Shown here: piece by piece, positions 54,519 through 63,996 of the stretch | Position numbering within the stretch: the first letter of the stretch is position 1 | How the letters are laid out: every line of letters begins with the position of its first letter | Assembly: GCA_964433555.1 (NCBI GenBank) | Contig: CAYSRG010000001.1 | Location: 62,001-126,000 of the forward strand | Length of the DNA: 64,000 nt | Direction: 5' to 3' | Source: Stramentimicrobium sp964433555 | Lineage (GTDB): Bacteria; Atribacterota; Phoenicimicrobiia; Phoenicimicrobiales; Stramentimicrobiaceae | The notes under the pieces: model-generated | Database searches by the model: none | Seen by the model: the letters and a program-made list of their open reading frames with translations, nothing else | What the model was told of the DNA's origin: nothing | Program-made: the position numbers and the translations under genes

Positions 54519-55736
54519 TTAATCCTGTAATTTAGAAATAATTATCTTTTTTAAATCTGCTAATCGGCTTGTAGAAACACTAAATTTATGTTTTTCTAAT
54601 ATGCCTGTATATTTCAGTCCAGCTCCAGTCACCAGGGCAACACAACTAGATTCTTTGCTTATTACTCCCTCTTTTCTCATTTTCCAAATAGCTGCAACTG
54701 AAACTGAAGCAGCAGGCTGGGCAAATATCCCTTCTTTAGCCAACATACGTTGTCCTTGCATTGCTTCTTGATCAGAAACAGTAGTTACTATACTGTTATA
54801 CTTTCTTAGTTTCCTTAAAAGCTCATTACCACTGGGTGGAAAAGGATTAGCAATGGCATGGTCAATAGCCCGGGGATTTTCTACTGGAGAAACCTTATCC
54901 TTATTATTAATCCAGGCCTGATAGATAGGCGCACATCCTTCTAATTGAACACAAATAATTTTAGGCAATTCAGCAATTAAGCCTCGTTCAAAAAATTCCA
55001 GAAAACCCTTTATAATGCCCCGAGCATTGCCCCCAGAACTGGTTGGTATTACTACATATTGTGGTAAGTCATAATCTAACTGTTCACATATTTCAAAGGC
55101 AATAGTTTTTGACCCTTCCACTCGGAAAGGTACATCTGAATTCATAAAATAGATACCTAATTCCTGACCAATTTTTAAGCTTTCATAGTAAATCTGACTA
55201 TAATCACCCTTTACTCTGATTAGAATAGGTTCATAAATCAAAATAGGATTTATCTTTTCTTCTGGCAGGTCAGCACTAACCAAAATAAGGGTCTTTATCC
55301 CAGCACGAGCACCATAAGCAGCCACCGAAACAGCCATATTACCGCTGGAAAGTGTACCAATGCAATTATAGCCCAGACTAATAGCATGCTGTAAAGCGAC
55401 ATAGGTACCTCTATCCTTAAATGACCAGGTTGGATTAACAGTTTCATTTTTTAAATATAAATAATCCAAATCCAGTAGCTGGGAAAGTAGATTGGAATTA
55501 ATTAAGGGAGTAAAGCCTTCTTTCAAAGAAAGCTTACGGTCTATTTTGGAAAAGGAATAAAAGGGAGCATAATGAGTTAAAATATTTTCCGGAAGGGAAA
55601 TCTTATCTTTATCAAAATTTTTTAGTGAGCTAACCTTAACCTCCAATGGCTCAAAACAATCATCACAGCGGGGGAATACTCTATCCAGAGGATATTCTTT
55701 TTGGCATCCGGTACAAACCAAGCACTCCTTATTCAA
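54519..55736 (-). CDS. thrC: Threonine synthase
   Basis: PLP enzyme converting O-phosphohomoserine to threonine. The N-terminus has a small zinc-ribbon-like CLVCTGCQ and PRCDDCFEPLEV; the PLP lysine is in TWSFKDRGTYVAL; the phosphate loop is SSGGNARG; later VALVTGAGLKYTG. The frame remains open into tRNA-Pro, but those codons are tRNA sequence. I place the start at TTG 55736, 5 bases after GGGTGAG; GTG 55745 is the alternative. Length is 405. No threonine attenuator is visible. Confidence 0.9.
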   Translation of the reverse strand: MNKECLVCTGCQKEYPLDRVFPRCDDCFEPLEVKVSSLKNFDKDKISLPENILTHYAPFYSFSKIDRKLSLKEGFTPLINSNLLSQLLDLDYLYLKNETVNPTWSFKDRGTYVALQHAISLGYNCIGTLSSGNMAVSVAAYGARAGIKTLILVSADLPEEKINPILIYEPILIRVKGDYSQIYYESLKIGQELGIYFMNSDVPFRVEGSKTIAFEICEQLDYDLPQYVVIPTSSGGNARGIIKGFLEFFERGLIAELPKIICVQLEGCAPIYQAWINNKDKVSPVENPRAIDHAIANPFPPSGNELLRKLRKYNSIVTTVSDQEAMQGQRMLAKEGIFAQPAASVSVAAIWKMRKEGVISKESSCVALVTGAGLKYTGILEKHKFSVSTSRLADLKKIIISKLQD

Positions 55737-55769
55737 TATGCTCACCCATATCAATTTCAAACTCTGGTC

Positions 55770-55847
<78 letters not shown>

Positions 55848-55868
55848 ACTTAGCTTTTACACAAGTAT

Positions 55869-55897
55869 ATTATACAGGAGCTTACCTCTTCTAGCAA
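55869..55897 (-). promoter_or_regulatory. Promoter of tRNA-Pro
   Basis: On the minus strand TTGCTA (55897-55892), 17 bases, TATAAT (55874-55869), 21 bases before the tRNA 5' end. Confidence 0.8.
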
Positions 55898-55926
55898 CCA
55901 AATAAAGGGAAATAAAATAAAATTTC

Positions 55927-57054
55927 TTATATTCTAATATATCTTTTTCCCTCAATTTCTCTAATCATATTCTTCAATTCCAGAGATAATAAAACTTCAC
56001 TTATCTTTCCATAGGGAAGAGCTGTTAATTCAGTTATTTCGTCAATATGCAATGGTTCAATGGAAATATATTGCAAAAGATTCTGTTCATAATCAGTAAG
56101 CTCACCAGTATTAACACAAGTCGGCCTTCTATTTTCAGTTTTTTCTCTCTCTGAGAAGAGTTTATTTTCTTCCTGAAATTCTTCCAGAATATCATGATAG
56201 CTGTTTACCAGTTTGGCACCCTGTTTAATGAGATTATGACAGCCGGTAGAGAGAAAAGAATGAACACTTCCTGGAACTGCAAATACCTCTCTTCCCTGTT
56301 CCAGGGCATAATCTGCAGTAATCAAAGCTCCACTTTTTTCGCCAGCTTCTACAACTAAGGTTCCCAGAGTTAATCCGCTAATAATTCTATTTCTCCTGGG
56401 AAAATTATTCTTTTCCGGTTTGGTAAAAATGGGAAATTCAGTAACAACTGCTCCCTTTTCTATAATACGATGAGCTAAGCTTCTGTTTTCCGAAGGGTAA
56501 ATTCTATCAAGGCCAGATCCTAAAACTGCAATGGTTAATCCATTAGCTTCCAGCGCCCCTAAATGGGCATTGGTATCAATACCCTTAGCCAATCCACTGA
56601 TTACGACATAACCAGATTTTGCTATCTCACTGGCTATTTCCCGAGCAACCTTTCGTCCATAATAAGTAGCTTTTCTGGAACCAACAATAGCTATGCCTTT
56701 TGATTGTTTCATAATGGTGACAAAATTTCCCTGATAATAAATAACCGGTGGTGGACTGTAGATATTTTTTAAGAGGGAAGGGTACCCCTCGTCCTTGATA
56801 GTTATGGCTTTGATGTTTCTCTTTTCTAATAAGTCCCACTCTTGTTCCGGATCAATCCGTTGTTTTTCCTGTTCGATTTTATTCAGGATTTCTTCTCCGA
56901 TATGCAATAAATTCATCATATTATTTGTTCTTATATTACAATTCCACGCTTCTTCCAAAGAAGAAAAATGCTGACATAATTTTAAAAAACGTACCGGACC
57001 AATCTCTTTTACCCTATTCCAGGCTAACCAGTATTTTAATTCCTGTCTTTCCAT
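55927..57054 (-). CDS. dprA: DNA-processing protein DprA (Smf)
   Basis: Binds incoming single-stranded DNA and loads RecA during transformation; also widespread in non-competent bacteria. A SAM-like N-terminal helical part (WLAWNRVKEIGPVRFLKL) is followed by the Rossmann-like DprA core (GIAIVGSRKATYYGRK, VISGLAKGIDTNAHLGAL, FPRRNRIISGLTLGTLVVEAGEKSGALITADYALEQGREVFAVPG) and a C-terminal winged-helix domain (about 315-375). Length 375 is typical of the three-domain form. It follows the PASTA gene by 35 bases. Confidence 0.95.
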   Translation of the reverse strand: MERQELKYWLAWNRVKEIGPVRFLKLCQHFSSLEEAWNCNIRTNNMMNLLHIGEEILNKIEQEKQRIDPEQEWDLLEKRNIKAITIKDEGYPSLLKNIYSPPPVIYYQGNFVTIMKQSKGIAIVGSRKATYYGRKVAREIASEIAKSGYVVISGLAKGIDTNAHLGALEANGLTIAVLGSGLDRIYPSENRSLAHRIIEKGAVVTEFPIFTKPEKNNFPRRNRIISGLTLGTLVVEAGEKSGALITADYALEQGREVFAVPGSVHSFLSTGCHNLIKQGAKLVNSYHDILEEFQEENKLFSEREKTENRRPTCVNTGELTDYEQNLLQYISIEPLHIDEITELTALPYGKISEVLLSLELKNMIREIEGKRYIRI

Positions 57055-57089
57055 ACTCCCTAACCTTATTTCCTGAATTTTTTAATTCA

Positions 57090-57632
57090 TTAATACAATC
57101 CTTTACTTACTAATATATTGACCTTTCCATCATTAGCCTTACTTCCTCCCGCTGGTGGTGTTTGAGCTACGATTCTACCTTCAGGCAACTGATGGTGCAG
57201 TGTATAAGCAATATCACCAATTTGATAGCCATATTCTGAAAGTAGTGCTTCTGCTTCAGCAATAGTCTTTCCCACCAGATCAGGAACTTGCTGAAATGTC
57301 CCACCTGCTTTAATTTCTACTTCTACGGTGCGATTCTTTTTTATTTCTGTCCCGGCAGGCGGCTTTTGAGCTATGACATCATAATGCTCACCCTGGGAAA
57401 AGATATGGTCATCAATAATCACCATCTTTAAACCTGTGTTATATAATGTCTGACGGGCAGCATCAAGTTCCATGCCAATGACCGAGGGAACCTGAACCAC
57501 AGGAACCGCAAAAACAGTTTGATAGGTAAGAAAGGCAGTATATCCTCCCAGAATTACTGCACCAATACTGAAAAATATGATAAACAAAATACGGGTGAAT
57601 ATAATCAGTGATCTGGCTACAAAATTATCCAT
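57090..57632 (-). CDS. Membrane-anchored protein with two PASTA domains
   Basis: One membrane segment (about 12-37; IFFSIGAVILGGYTAFLTY) followed by two PASTA repeats: VVQVPSVIGMELDAARQTL (about 46-112) and QQVPDLVGKTIAEAEALLSEY (about 115-180). PASTA domains bind peptidoglycan fragments. In Firmicutes the gene after rsmB is the Ser/Thr kinase PrkC, whose outer part looks just like this; here there is no kinase domain and no PrpC-type phosphatase, so it is either a stand-alone sensor or a kinase reduced to its extracellular half. It lies 4 bases after rsmB. Confidence 0.88.
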   Translation of the reverse strand: MDNFVARSLIIFTRILFIIFFSIGAVILGGYTAFLTYQTVFAVPVVQVPSVIGMELDAARQTLYNTGLKMVIIDDHIFSQGEHYDVIAQKPPAGTEIKKNRTVEVEIKAGGTFQQVPDLVGKTIAEAEALLSEYGYQIGDIAYTLHHQLPEGRIVAQTPPAGGSKANDGKVNILVSKGLY

Positions 57633-57636
57633 ATTG

Positions 57637-59025
57637 TTATTCCTTAAAATTATTCTTTCTCATCTTTATTATATAAAATCCATCAATATTATTACCAGAA
57701 TAGCCTGGAATTAATTGTATCGCTTCTTTAATGTTAGTTATATAATTTACTATACCATTTTTCTCAACAAACTGTGAACTTTCCTGGATGGTAAAATTGG
57801 TATATTTTTTGATAAATTTTAATATTATATCTTCGTTTTCCTCTTTTTCTATACTACAAGTAGTATAAAGTAATTCACCACCCGGTTTCAAATATTGGGC
57901 AGCTACATCAAGTAAGTTTTCCTGTATTTGATTTAATCCATTGAGGTGGCTTATATCCCATTGCTTCCATTTTATATCAGGTTTTTTTCTGATTACGCCT
58001 GTTCCAGAACAGGGAGCATCAACCAATATTTTATCAGCTTTTCCCAGGTATGCACTATTTAGTTTTCGGGAATCAATTAGCACCGGTGACACAATTTCAA
58101 TACCAAGTCTCCTGACTTCAGCAACAACCATTTCCAGTCTATTTTGATTTATCTCCAAAGCCATTATTTTACCCTTATTTTGCATAAGCTGAGCCATATG
58201 AGTGGTTTTCCCTCCGGGACCACTACACATATCAATAATTGTTTCACCAGCAACAGGAGCCAAAAACTCTGAGGCTAGCATTGAGCTTTCATCCTGAATA
58301 GTAAATAAACCTTCTTGAAAGATTGGTATCTTACCAACTTCATCAAGATCTTTTATTATAATCCCTGTGGCAGGAAGATATACGCTCTCCTGAAAAGGTA
58401 TCTTTAATTCAGACAATCTTTCCCGGAATTGTGGCATACTTATTTTCAGGGGGTTAATCCGCAATGTGAAGCTGGGTTTAATATTGCTCGCTTGGCAAAT
58501 TTTTAAACACATGTCTAAACCAAATCTATTAATCCACCTGCTCACTAACCATTCTGGAAAAGAATAAAAGACAGAAATATAGCCGATTGGATCTGATTTA
58601 ATATCAGGCCAGTTAATATTAGTAGATTTTCGAATAACATTTCTTAAGATAGCATTTACCAGACCGGAATAACCTTTAAAGGAACTTTGTTTAGCCAATT
58701 CTACTGATTCATTCACTATAGCGTAGTCTGGTACTTTTTCTAAATAGAGAATCTGATAAATCCCCATTCTCAGGATATTTTGAATGTTTAGGGGAAGTGT
58801 TATTTTTTTATTGGTGAGAAATTGACTTATAATCCAATCTAACCTTTTTTTGAAACGGGTTACACCATAGCTTATTTCCTGCATTAAAGCTTTATCTTGA
58901 TCTATTGGTTTATATTTTAAAAAAAAAGAGGGAAGTAAAATATTTAAATAAGAATTCTGCTTTTCTAACCGATTTAAGATTTTTAAAATTAATTTCCTGC
59001 TAGTTATGTTACGATATAGATACAA
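57637..59025 (-). CDS. rsmB: 16S rRNA (cytosine-967-C5)-methyltransferase
   Basis: N-terminal NusB-like RNA-binding helical domain (about 1-145), then a Rossmann methyltransferase domain with the SAM loop DMCSGPGGKTTHMAQL, motif IV VDAPCSGTGVIRKKPD with the catalytic-release Cys, and motif VI LLYTTCSIEKEENE with the nucleophile. Length 462 matches the family. The start is a TTG at 59025, 7 bases after AAAGGT. Its place between fmt and the PASTA gene is conserved in many bacteria. Confidence 0.94.
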   Translation of the reverse strand: MYLYRNITSRKLILKILNRLEKQNSYLNILLPSFFLKYKPIDQDKALMQEISYGVTRFKKRLDWIISQFLTNKKITLPLNIQNILRMGIYQILYLEKVPDYAIVNESVELAKQSSFKGYSGLVNAILRNVIRKSTNINWPDIKSDPIGYISVFYSFPEWLVSRWINRFGLDMCLKICQASNIKPSFTLRINPLKISMPQFRERLSELKIPFQESVYLPATGIIIKDLDEVGKIPIFQEGLFTIQDESSMLASEFLAPVAGETIIDMCSGPGGKTTHMAQLMQNKGKIMALEINQNRLEMVVAEVRRLGIEIVSPVLIDSRKLNSAYLGKADKILVDAPCSGTGVIRKKPDIKWKQWDISHLNGLNQIQENLLDVAAQYLKPGGELLYTTCSIEKEENEDIILKFIKKYTNFTIQESSQFVEKNGIVNYITNIKEAIQLIPGYSGNNIDGFYIIKMRKNNFKE

Positions 59026-59114
59026 TAAATTTACCTTTTACTTTAATCTTATTTCAGTCTTTTTTAGTATGTAATGTCATTTATAATTAACATTATCTTC
59101 ACTAAAAGGAATGT

Positions 59115-60065
59115 TTAATTAAATGAGTCACCGATTTCAACATGGTAACCATTAATAAATCCAGAGGCATCCATTTCTTTGGAGCCAGCTGGAATAAGCT
59201 TTTTGATGACAATATAATTACCATCTCCGGCTAATACCATTATACCATTTTTATTGAGCTTAACTATAGTTCCTGGTTTTTGCTGAGATAGATTATTATT
59301 TATCTTTATTTTCACCAACAGGCTGGTTTCACTAATTTTAATTCTTTTGTCCTTAAATTCAGTATAGACTCCAGGCAAGGGAGTGAGGCCTCTCACCAGA
59401 TTATAGATTTCTATAGCTTTTTGATGCCAATCAATTCGACAATCATCTTTATTTATTTTTCTGGCATAAAAATACTTTTCTTTTGGTTGAGGAAATCTTT
59501 CATATTCTCCTCTTTCAATGGTTAGCAATACCTCTTCCAGTAAGTTAGCACTTTCTATGGCCAATCTGATGCTTAACTGCTCGAAATTTTCCTCAGGCAA
59601 TATCTTTATTCTTTTCTGTAGAATAATATCCCCCGCATCAATCCTTTCATTCATAAATAAAAAAGTAACTCCAGTTTCTTGCTCTCCTTTTATAAGTACC
59701 CAGTTAATTGGTGCTGGACCTTTATATTTAGGCAACAAGGAGGGATGGATATTTAAACAGCCTTGGGTTGGCAGCTGTAGTATTTTACTGGAGAGTATTT
59801 GGCCATAGGCAACCAGAATTATTAAATCAGGATGCAGTCCGGCAATCTCTTGAACAGCACTATCTGCATTGATATCTTCTGGTTGACATAGGTATAAGCC
59901 AGATTGAGAAGCCAGTATTTTGATAGGAGAAGCTAACATTCTTTTTCCCCTACCCGCAGGTCGATCAGGCTGGGTCACAACAGCCACAATATTCTTCTGC
60001 AAGGCAATTAACAGCTTTAATATCGGTATGCCAAAAGAAGATGTACCAGTGAAAATAATTCGCAC
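59115..60065 (-). CDS. fmt: Methionyl-tRNA formyltransferase
   Basis: Formylates initiator Met-tRNA with 10-formyl-THF. IIFTGTSSFGIPILK at the start, the catalytic Asn/His/Asp region LNIHPSLLPKYKGPAPI and GVTFLFMNERIDAGDII, and the C-terminal OB domain (IDWHQKAIEIYNLVRGLTPLPG). Length 316 is usual. It follows def by 27 bases; the product of one gene adds the formyl group and the other removes it. Confidence 0.96.
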   Translation of the reverse strand: MRIIFTGTSSFGIPILKLLIALQKNIVAVVTQPDRPAGRGKRMLASPIKILASQSGLYLCQPEDINADSAVQEIAGLHPDLIILVAYGQILSSKILQLPTQGCLNIHPSLLPKYKGPAPINWVLIKGEQETGVTFLFMNERIDAGDIILQKRIKILPEENFEQLSIRLAIESANLLEEVLLTIERGEYERFPQPKEKYFYARKINKDDCRIDWHQKAIEIYNLVRGLTPLPGVYTEFKDKRIKISETSLLVKIKINNNLSQQKPGTIVKLNKNGIMVLAGDGNYIVIKKLIPAGSKEMDASGFINGYHVEIGDSFN

Positions 60066-60092
60066 TATACTATTTCCTCTCCTCTGCTTTTT

Positions 60093-60578
60093 TTACTCAA
60101 TATTTTTTAACTGCTCTTTTAACATTAATCTTTTAGCTGGACTCAGTCTATCTATAAAGAGATAACCATCCAAGTGATCGATTTCATGTTGTAAAACAAT
60201 AGCCAGAAAACCTTCCTGAGTAATCTGAATCTTTTTTTCATTTAAATCCATAGCCTCTACCGTGATTATGGAGGACCTGCGTACAGTAGAGTATATTCCA
60301 GGTACGCTCAAACATCCCTCTTCTTCTTTGGATTCCCCTTCTCGTTTAATGATAACCGGATTAATAAAGACAATTACTCCCTTTTCCTCTGTATCTAGAA
60401 CAATTATCCGTTTGGAAACACCCACCTGAGGAGCTGCTAAGCCAACACCTCCTTCTGCATACATTGTTTCAATCATATTCTGTATCAGTTCTCTGATTTC
60501 TTCATCGACCTTATTCACAGGCAACGCTTTTTCCCTTAAAATAGGGGAGCCATATTTTTGTAATTTTAAAATAGCCAT
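60093..60578 (-). CDS. def: Peptide deformylase
   Basis: Removes the N-formyl group from nascent proteins. The three motifs are intact: GVGLAAPQVG, EEGCLSVPG with the metal Cys, and QHEIDHLDGYLFIDRL with both metal histidines and the catalytic Glu. Length 161 fits the compact type. It follows priA by 18 bases. Confidence 0.97.
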   Translation of the reverse strand: MAILKLQKYGSPILREKALPVNKVDEEIRELIQNMIETMYAEGGVGLAAPQVGVSKRIIVLDTEEKGVIVFINPVIIKREGESKEEEGCLSVPGIYSTVRRSSIITVEAMDLNEKKIQITQEGFLAIVLQHEIDHLDGYLFIDRLSPAKRLMLKEQLKNIE

Positions 60579-60596
60579 TTTTCTCCTCCTATCACA

Positions 60597-62660
60597 CTAA
60601 TATAATCTTATTGGCTCAACATCAATTACCAATTTAACCTTATGTTTTTGATATTTTAAAACATAGGAAAACAATTTTTTTCTTACCTGTTCAAAATTTT
60701 GTTTTTTATTTTGCATTCTAAGCAATAAACTAATTCTATTTCTACCTTTATCTTTAACTATAAGCAGATTATCTTCATTTATTACAGTATCCCTACCCAT
60801 AATACTCCATACATCAGATTTATGAATAAATTCTCCAAATTCTAGAGCACTTTTTCTCACCAGATCCTCGCTAGTTCCAGCAAAATCAATCCTTATTATC
60901 TTAGTAAGGGGGGGGTATTCTAATTCTTTTCTGAGTGTTATCTCCTTCTGATAAAATAAAGGATAACTTAATCCTTTTATCCCCTGTAGGCAATGATGTT
61001 CAGGTTGACAGGTCTGGATTAGTAAAATTTTTGGTTTTTTTTGTTCTAATAAGCTTAGAATTACCCGATAAATAAACTGAAAGGTAATTTCAGCAGACCT
61101 ATAATTGGGAATATTTAAAAGATGGTCAATTAAAATAAAGCCAACTAAATAGACCTGCTGAAAATTTAACTTCTGAAATAATAACTGAGTACCTATTAGT
61201 ATATCTATTTCTCCCTCCCTAAACCTATGCAGTAATTGTTGTTGAATCCTTAAATTAGGAGCAACATCCTTATCAAAACATTGAATTACTGCTTTAGGAA
61301 ACATTCGGTGAATTATATCTTCCACATATTGGATTCCAAATCCCATAGGTTTTAAGGCTTGTTTCCCACACTGGGGACAATTTCTACTATAGGGTATCTT
61401 TTTCCCACAATTATGACAGATAAAAAAGCTATTTTTTACTTCTCTGTGATAAGATAACAATGAACTACAATCTGGGCATTTCATTACCTGACCGCACTGT
61501 CCACAGGAAATATAACTGGCAAAACCTCGTCTGTTGAGAAACAAAACTATACCTTTCTTTTCCCTGAGACATTCAGCAATCTGCTGTTGTAACTGAAAAC
61601 TGATGACTCTTTGAAATGACTTTTCCTCTTCCAGGTCTACAAAATATGTTTGTAATAAATTTTTTAGCTTGGTATTAGGAATATAATCTTTAGCTTTTAA
61701 ATGATAATGGCCATTTATTCCCTGCCAATAACTTTCTATTGCTGGTGCACCAGAACCCAGGATTACCCTGGCAGACTCTATTAAACCCCTGGCTTGAGCA
61801 ACTTCTCGAGCATGATAGCGGGGAACTCTCTCCTCCTTATATAAAACTGAATCCTCCTGTTCTACTATTATGAGACCAAGATTTAAAAAGGGGAGAAATA
61901 TATTGGACCTGGTACCGATTACTACTTTGATATCTTCTTTCTGCACCATGATAAAACGAAGATATTTTTGATTCTGACTTATGTTTTTATCAAAGATAGC
62001 TAAGGATTTACCTAATTTTTTACCTAGTTTTTCCTTCAAATCGTTACAACTGAACTGATCAGGTATAAGGATTAATATCTGCTTCCCCTCCTGAATAGTT
62101 TTCATAATCAAGGAGATATAATAAAGATCCCTTTCTCTATAACTATGGTAGTGAAAAAGTACTGGTTTGCTGAAATTATCTGCTATCGAGGTCTGCTGTG
62201 CTGTAAAAAGATTATATTGACAAGTATTAATTTGAGGTTTATTATCTTCATTTCTTTTTCTATAATAAGATTTTCCTTTATCTAAAATTCTACTTGCTAA
62301 GGGGATGTTATTCAGAATAGAAGCAATCTTTTTATTAGATATTCGGGAAGGTACAATATAAGATATTACAGTTCCTCTAGGACATAGGTAATATCTAGCT
62401 ATCCAATCAGTTAAGGCTAGAATTTCCCGGGATAGAATGGGAATAGGATCCAGGACCTCTTCAATTTCTTTCAGATCTTGGAATTCTGTTTCCTTAATGA
62501 TATTTACTACAATTCCAACTTTTTTTCTATTTTGAAAAGATATTGTAACCCTCTTCCCAACTTCAACTGCTTCCTTTAGAGATAAGGGAATGAGATAATG
62601 AAAACCATGATCAAGATTTATATTTAGAGGAATGACCTCGGCTACATTATTGTTTATCAT
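60597..62660 (-). CDS. priA: Primosomal protein PriA, helicase motifs degenerate
   Basis: Restarts stalled replication forks. The N-terminal DNA-binding domain (1-100; HYLIPLSLKEAVEVGKRV) and the zinc-binding insert (C386-C431: CGQCGQVMKCPDC, CHNCG, CPQCG) are well preserved. The ATPase motifs are not: the Walker A position (about 167-178) reads HYHSYRERDLYY instead of GVTGSGKTEVY; DEEH becomes EQED (267-270); the motif V part GTQMIAKGHDF is GTQLLFQKLNF; motif VI QVAGRAGR is RVILSLLEQ. A binding-only PriA is inferred, as proposed for actinobacterial PriA. Length 687. The ATG shares one base with the coaBC stop (TAATG). Confidence 0.92.
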   Translation of the reverse strand: MINNNVAEVIPLNINLDHGFHYLIPLSLKEAVEVGKRVTISFQNRKKVGIVVNIIKETEFQDLKEIEEVLDPIPILSREILALTDWIARYYLCPRGTVISYIVPSRISNKKIASILNNIPLASRILDKGKSYYRKRNEDNKPQINTCQYNLFTAQQTSIADNFSKPVLFHYHSYRERDLYYISLIMKTIQEGKQILILIPDQFSCNDLKEKLGKKLGKSLAIFDKNISQNQKYLRFIMVQKEDIKVVIGTRSNIFLPFLNLGLIIVEQEDSVLYKEERVPRYHAREVAQARGLIESARVILGSGAPAIESYWQGINGHYHLKAKDYIPNTKLKNLLQTYFVDLEEEKSFQRVISFQLQQQIAECLREKKGIVLFLNRRGFASYISCGQCGQVMKCPDCSSLLSYHREVKNSFFICHNCGKKIPYSRNCPQCGKQALKPMGFGIQYVEDIIHRMFPKAVIQCFDKDVAPNLRIQQQLLHRFREGEIDILIGTQLLFQKLNFQQVYLVGFILIDHLLNIPNYRSAEITFQFIYRVILSLLEQKKPKILLIQTCQPEHHCLQGIKGLSYPLFYQKEITLRKELEYPPLTKIIRIDFAGTSEDLVRKSALEFGEFIHKSDVWSIMGRDTVINEDNLLIVKDKGRNRISLLLRMQNKKQNFEQVRKKLFSYVLKYQKHKVKLVIDVEPIRLY

Positions 62661-63895
62661 TATATTATAATAGCCTTACTTTGATGTTCAAAATATGACT
62701 TTACTAAATCAAAAAGGTATTCTGCAACTTCATATTTTGACATCAGGGGCAAATCAATAGTCTTTCCGCTACGCTCAATAATCAATACCTTATTGGTATC
62801 GGCACCAAATCCACTATCTTCTCTGCTGATATCATTTGCTACAATATAATCCAAATTTTTTGATTTTAATTTTGACAGGGCATTTTCTTTTAGCTTTTCC
62901 ACTTCAGCTGCAAATCCAATCAGAATCTGTTTCCCTTTTTTTTCTCCAACCTCTTTTAATATATCGGCATTTTTTCTCAACTCTAAGCTGATAACATCAG
63001 CTTCTTCCTTTTTTATTTTTCCTTTAAATTGATTTACCGGTCGAAAATCTGATACCGCAGCTGCAGAAATAAATACATCTACCTGATCAAAATAAGATAG
63101 TACCTGTTCTCTCATCTCTGCTGCAGTATTTACCCGAATAGTCTTTATCCCCTCAATATCCTGTAGAAAGGTAGGCCCGGAAACCAGAATTACCTTAGCA
63201 CCACGCCTTTTTGCTACTTCCGCTAAAGCGAAACCCATTTTACCGCTTGAGTAATTAGAGATAAACCTTACCTGGTCTATAGGTTCTCTGGTTGCCGCAG
63301 CAGTTATGAGTATCGTTTTTCCATTTAAAGAATTGGCATTATCTATTATCTTCTTGATAAAACTAATTATATTGGCAGGAGTTGTCATCCTCCCATCTCC
63401 ATATTCACCACAAGCCAAATTACCCTTTTCAGTTTCTATGAAATGATAACCTTTTCTTCGTAGATAGCCAATATTATTTCTGAGAATCGAATTATTAATC
63501 ATAACCTTATTCATGGCTGGAGCAATGATAACTTCACCCTGGAAAGCTAATATGGTAGTACTTAACAAATCATCTGCTATACCATGTGCTAATTTGGAAA
63601 TAACATTTGCCGATGCCGGTGCAATTACCAGCATATTAGCCCAGCGAGCTAGAAAAATATGTCTTATCTCTGGATCTTCCTCATCTGGAGAAAAGAGTCT
63701 GGTATAAACCTTATTTTCAGATAAGACTGCCATAGTCAGGGGGGTAATAAAACGGGTAGCATTTTCAGTCATCACTACTTTAAGCTGAAATCTTTCTTTC
63801 TTCATCAATCGAACTAACTCTGCACTTTTATAAGCGGAAATCCCTCCTGTAATACCAAGAATTATGTTTACTTTTTTATCCTTTGCATCAGTCAT
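62660..63895 (-). CDS. coaBC: Bifunctional phosphopantothenoylcysteine decarboxylase / phosphopantothenate-cysteine ligase
   Basis: Two successive CoA-synthesis steps. The FMN decarboxylase half (1-185) shows LGITGGISAYKSAELVR, the catalytic APASANVISKLAHGIADDLL region, APAMNKVM and the Cys-containing substrate lid LACGEYGDGRM. The ligase half (190-411) has ILITAAATREPIDQVRFISNYSSG, ISAAAVSDFRP and LIGFAAE. Length 411 is normal. It overlaps priA by one base; coaE, for the last CoA step, lies elsewhere in the window. Confidence 0.96.
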   Translation of the reverse strand: MTDAKDKKVNIILGITGGISAYKSAELVRLMKKERFQLKVVMTENATRFITPLTMAVLSENKVYTRLFSPDEEDPEIRHIFLARWANMLVIAPASANVISKLAHGIADDLLSTTILAFQGEVIIAPAMNKVMINNSILRNNIGYLRRKGYHFIETEKGNLACGEYGDGRMTTPANIISFIKKIIDNANSLNGKTILITAAATREPIDQVRFISNYSSGKMGFALAEVAKRRGAKVILVSGPTFLQDIEGIKTIRVNTAAEMREQVLSYFDQVDVFISAAAVSDFRPVNQFKGKIKKEEADVISLELRKNADILKEVGEKKGKQILIGFAAEVEKLKENALSKLKSKNLDYIVANDISREDSGFGADTNKVLIIERSGKTIDLPLMSKYEVAEYLFDLVKSYFEHQSKAIII

Positions 63896-63924
63896 AATAT
63901 GTTCTCCCCATATAGGGTGTTCTA

Positions 63925-63996
63925 GAGGAATCCTTCCCCTGGGGAACCCCCTTTATTAGTATATAGTACATAATATATGGTATTTAGTATACCATT
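63925..63996. repeat. GGA-TTCCCC palindromic intergenic element, copy 2
   Basis: AGGAATCCTTCCCCTGGGGA followed by ACCCCC and an alternating AT stretch with TATATAGTA. It aligns with 3418-3480 and, like it, begins about 30 bases upstream of a minus-strand start codon. Its core TTCCCC-T-GGGGAA is a better palindrome than copy 1. Confidence 0.45.
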
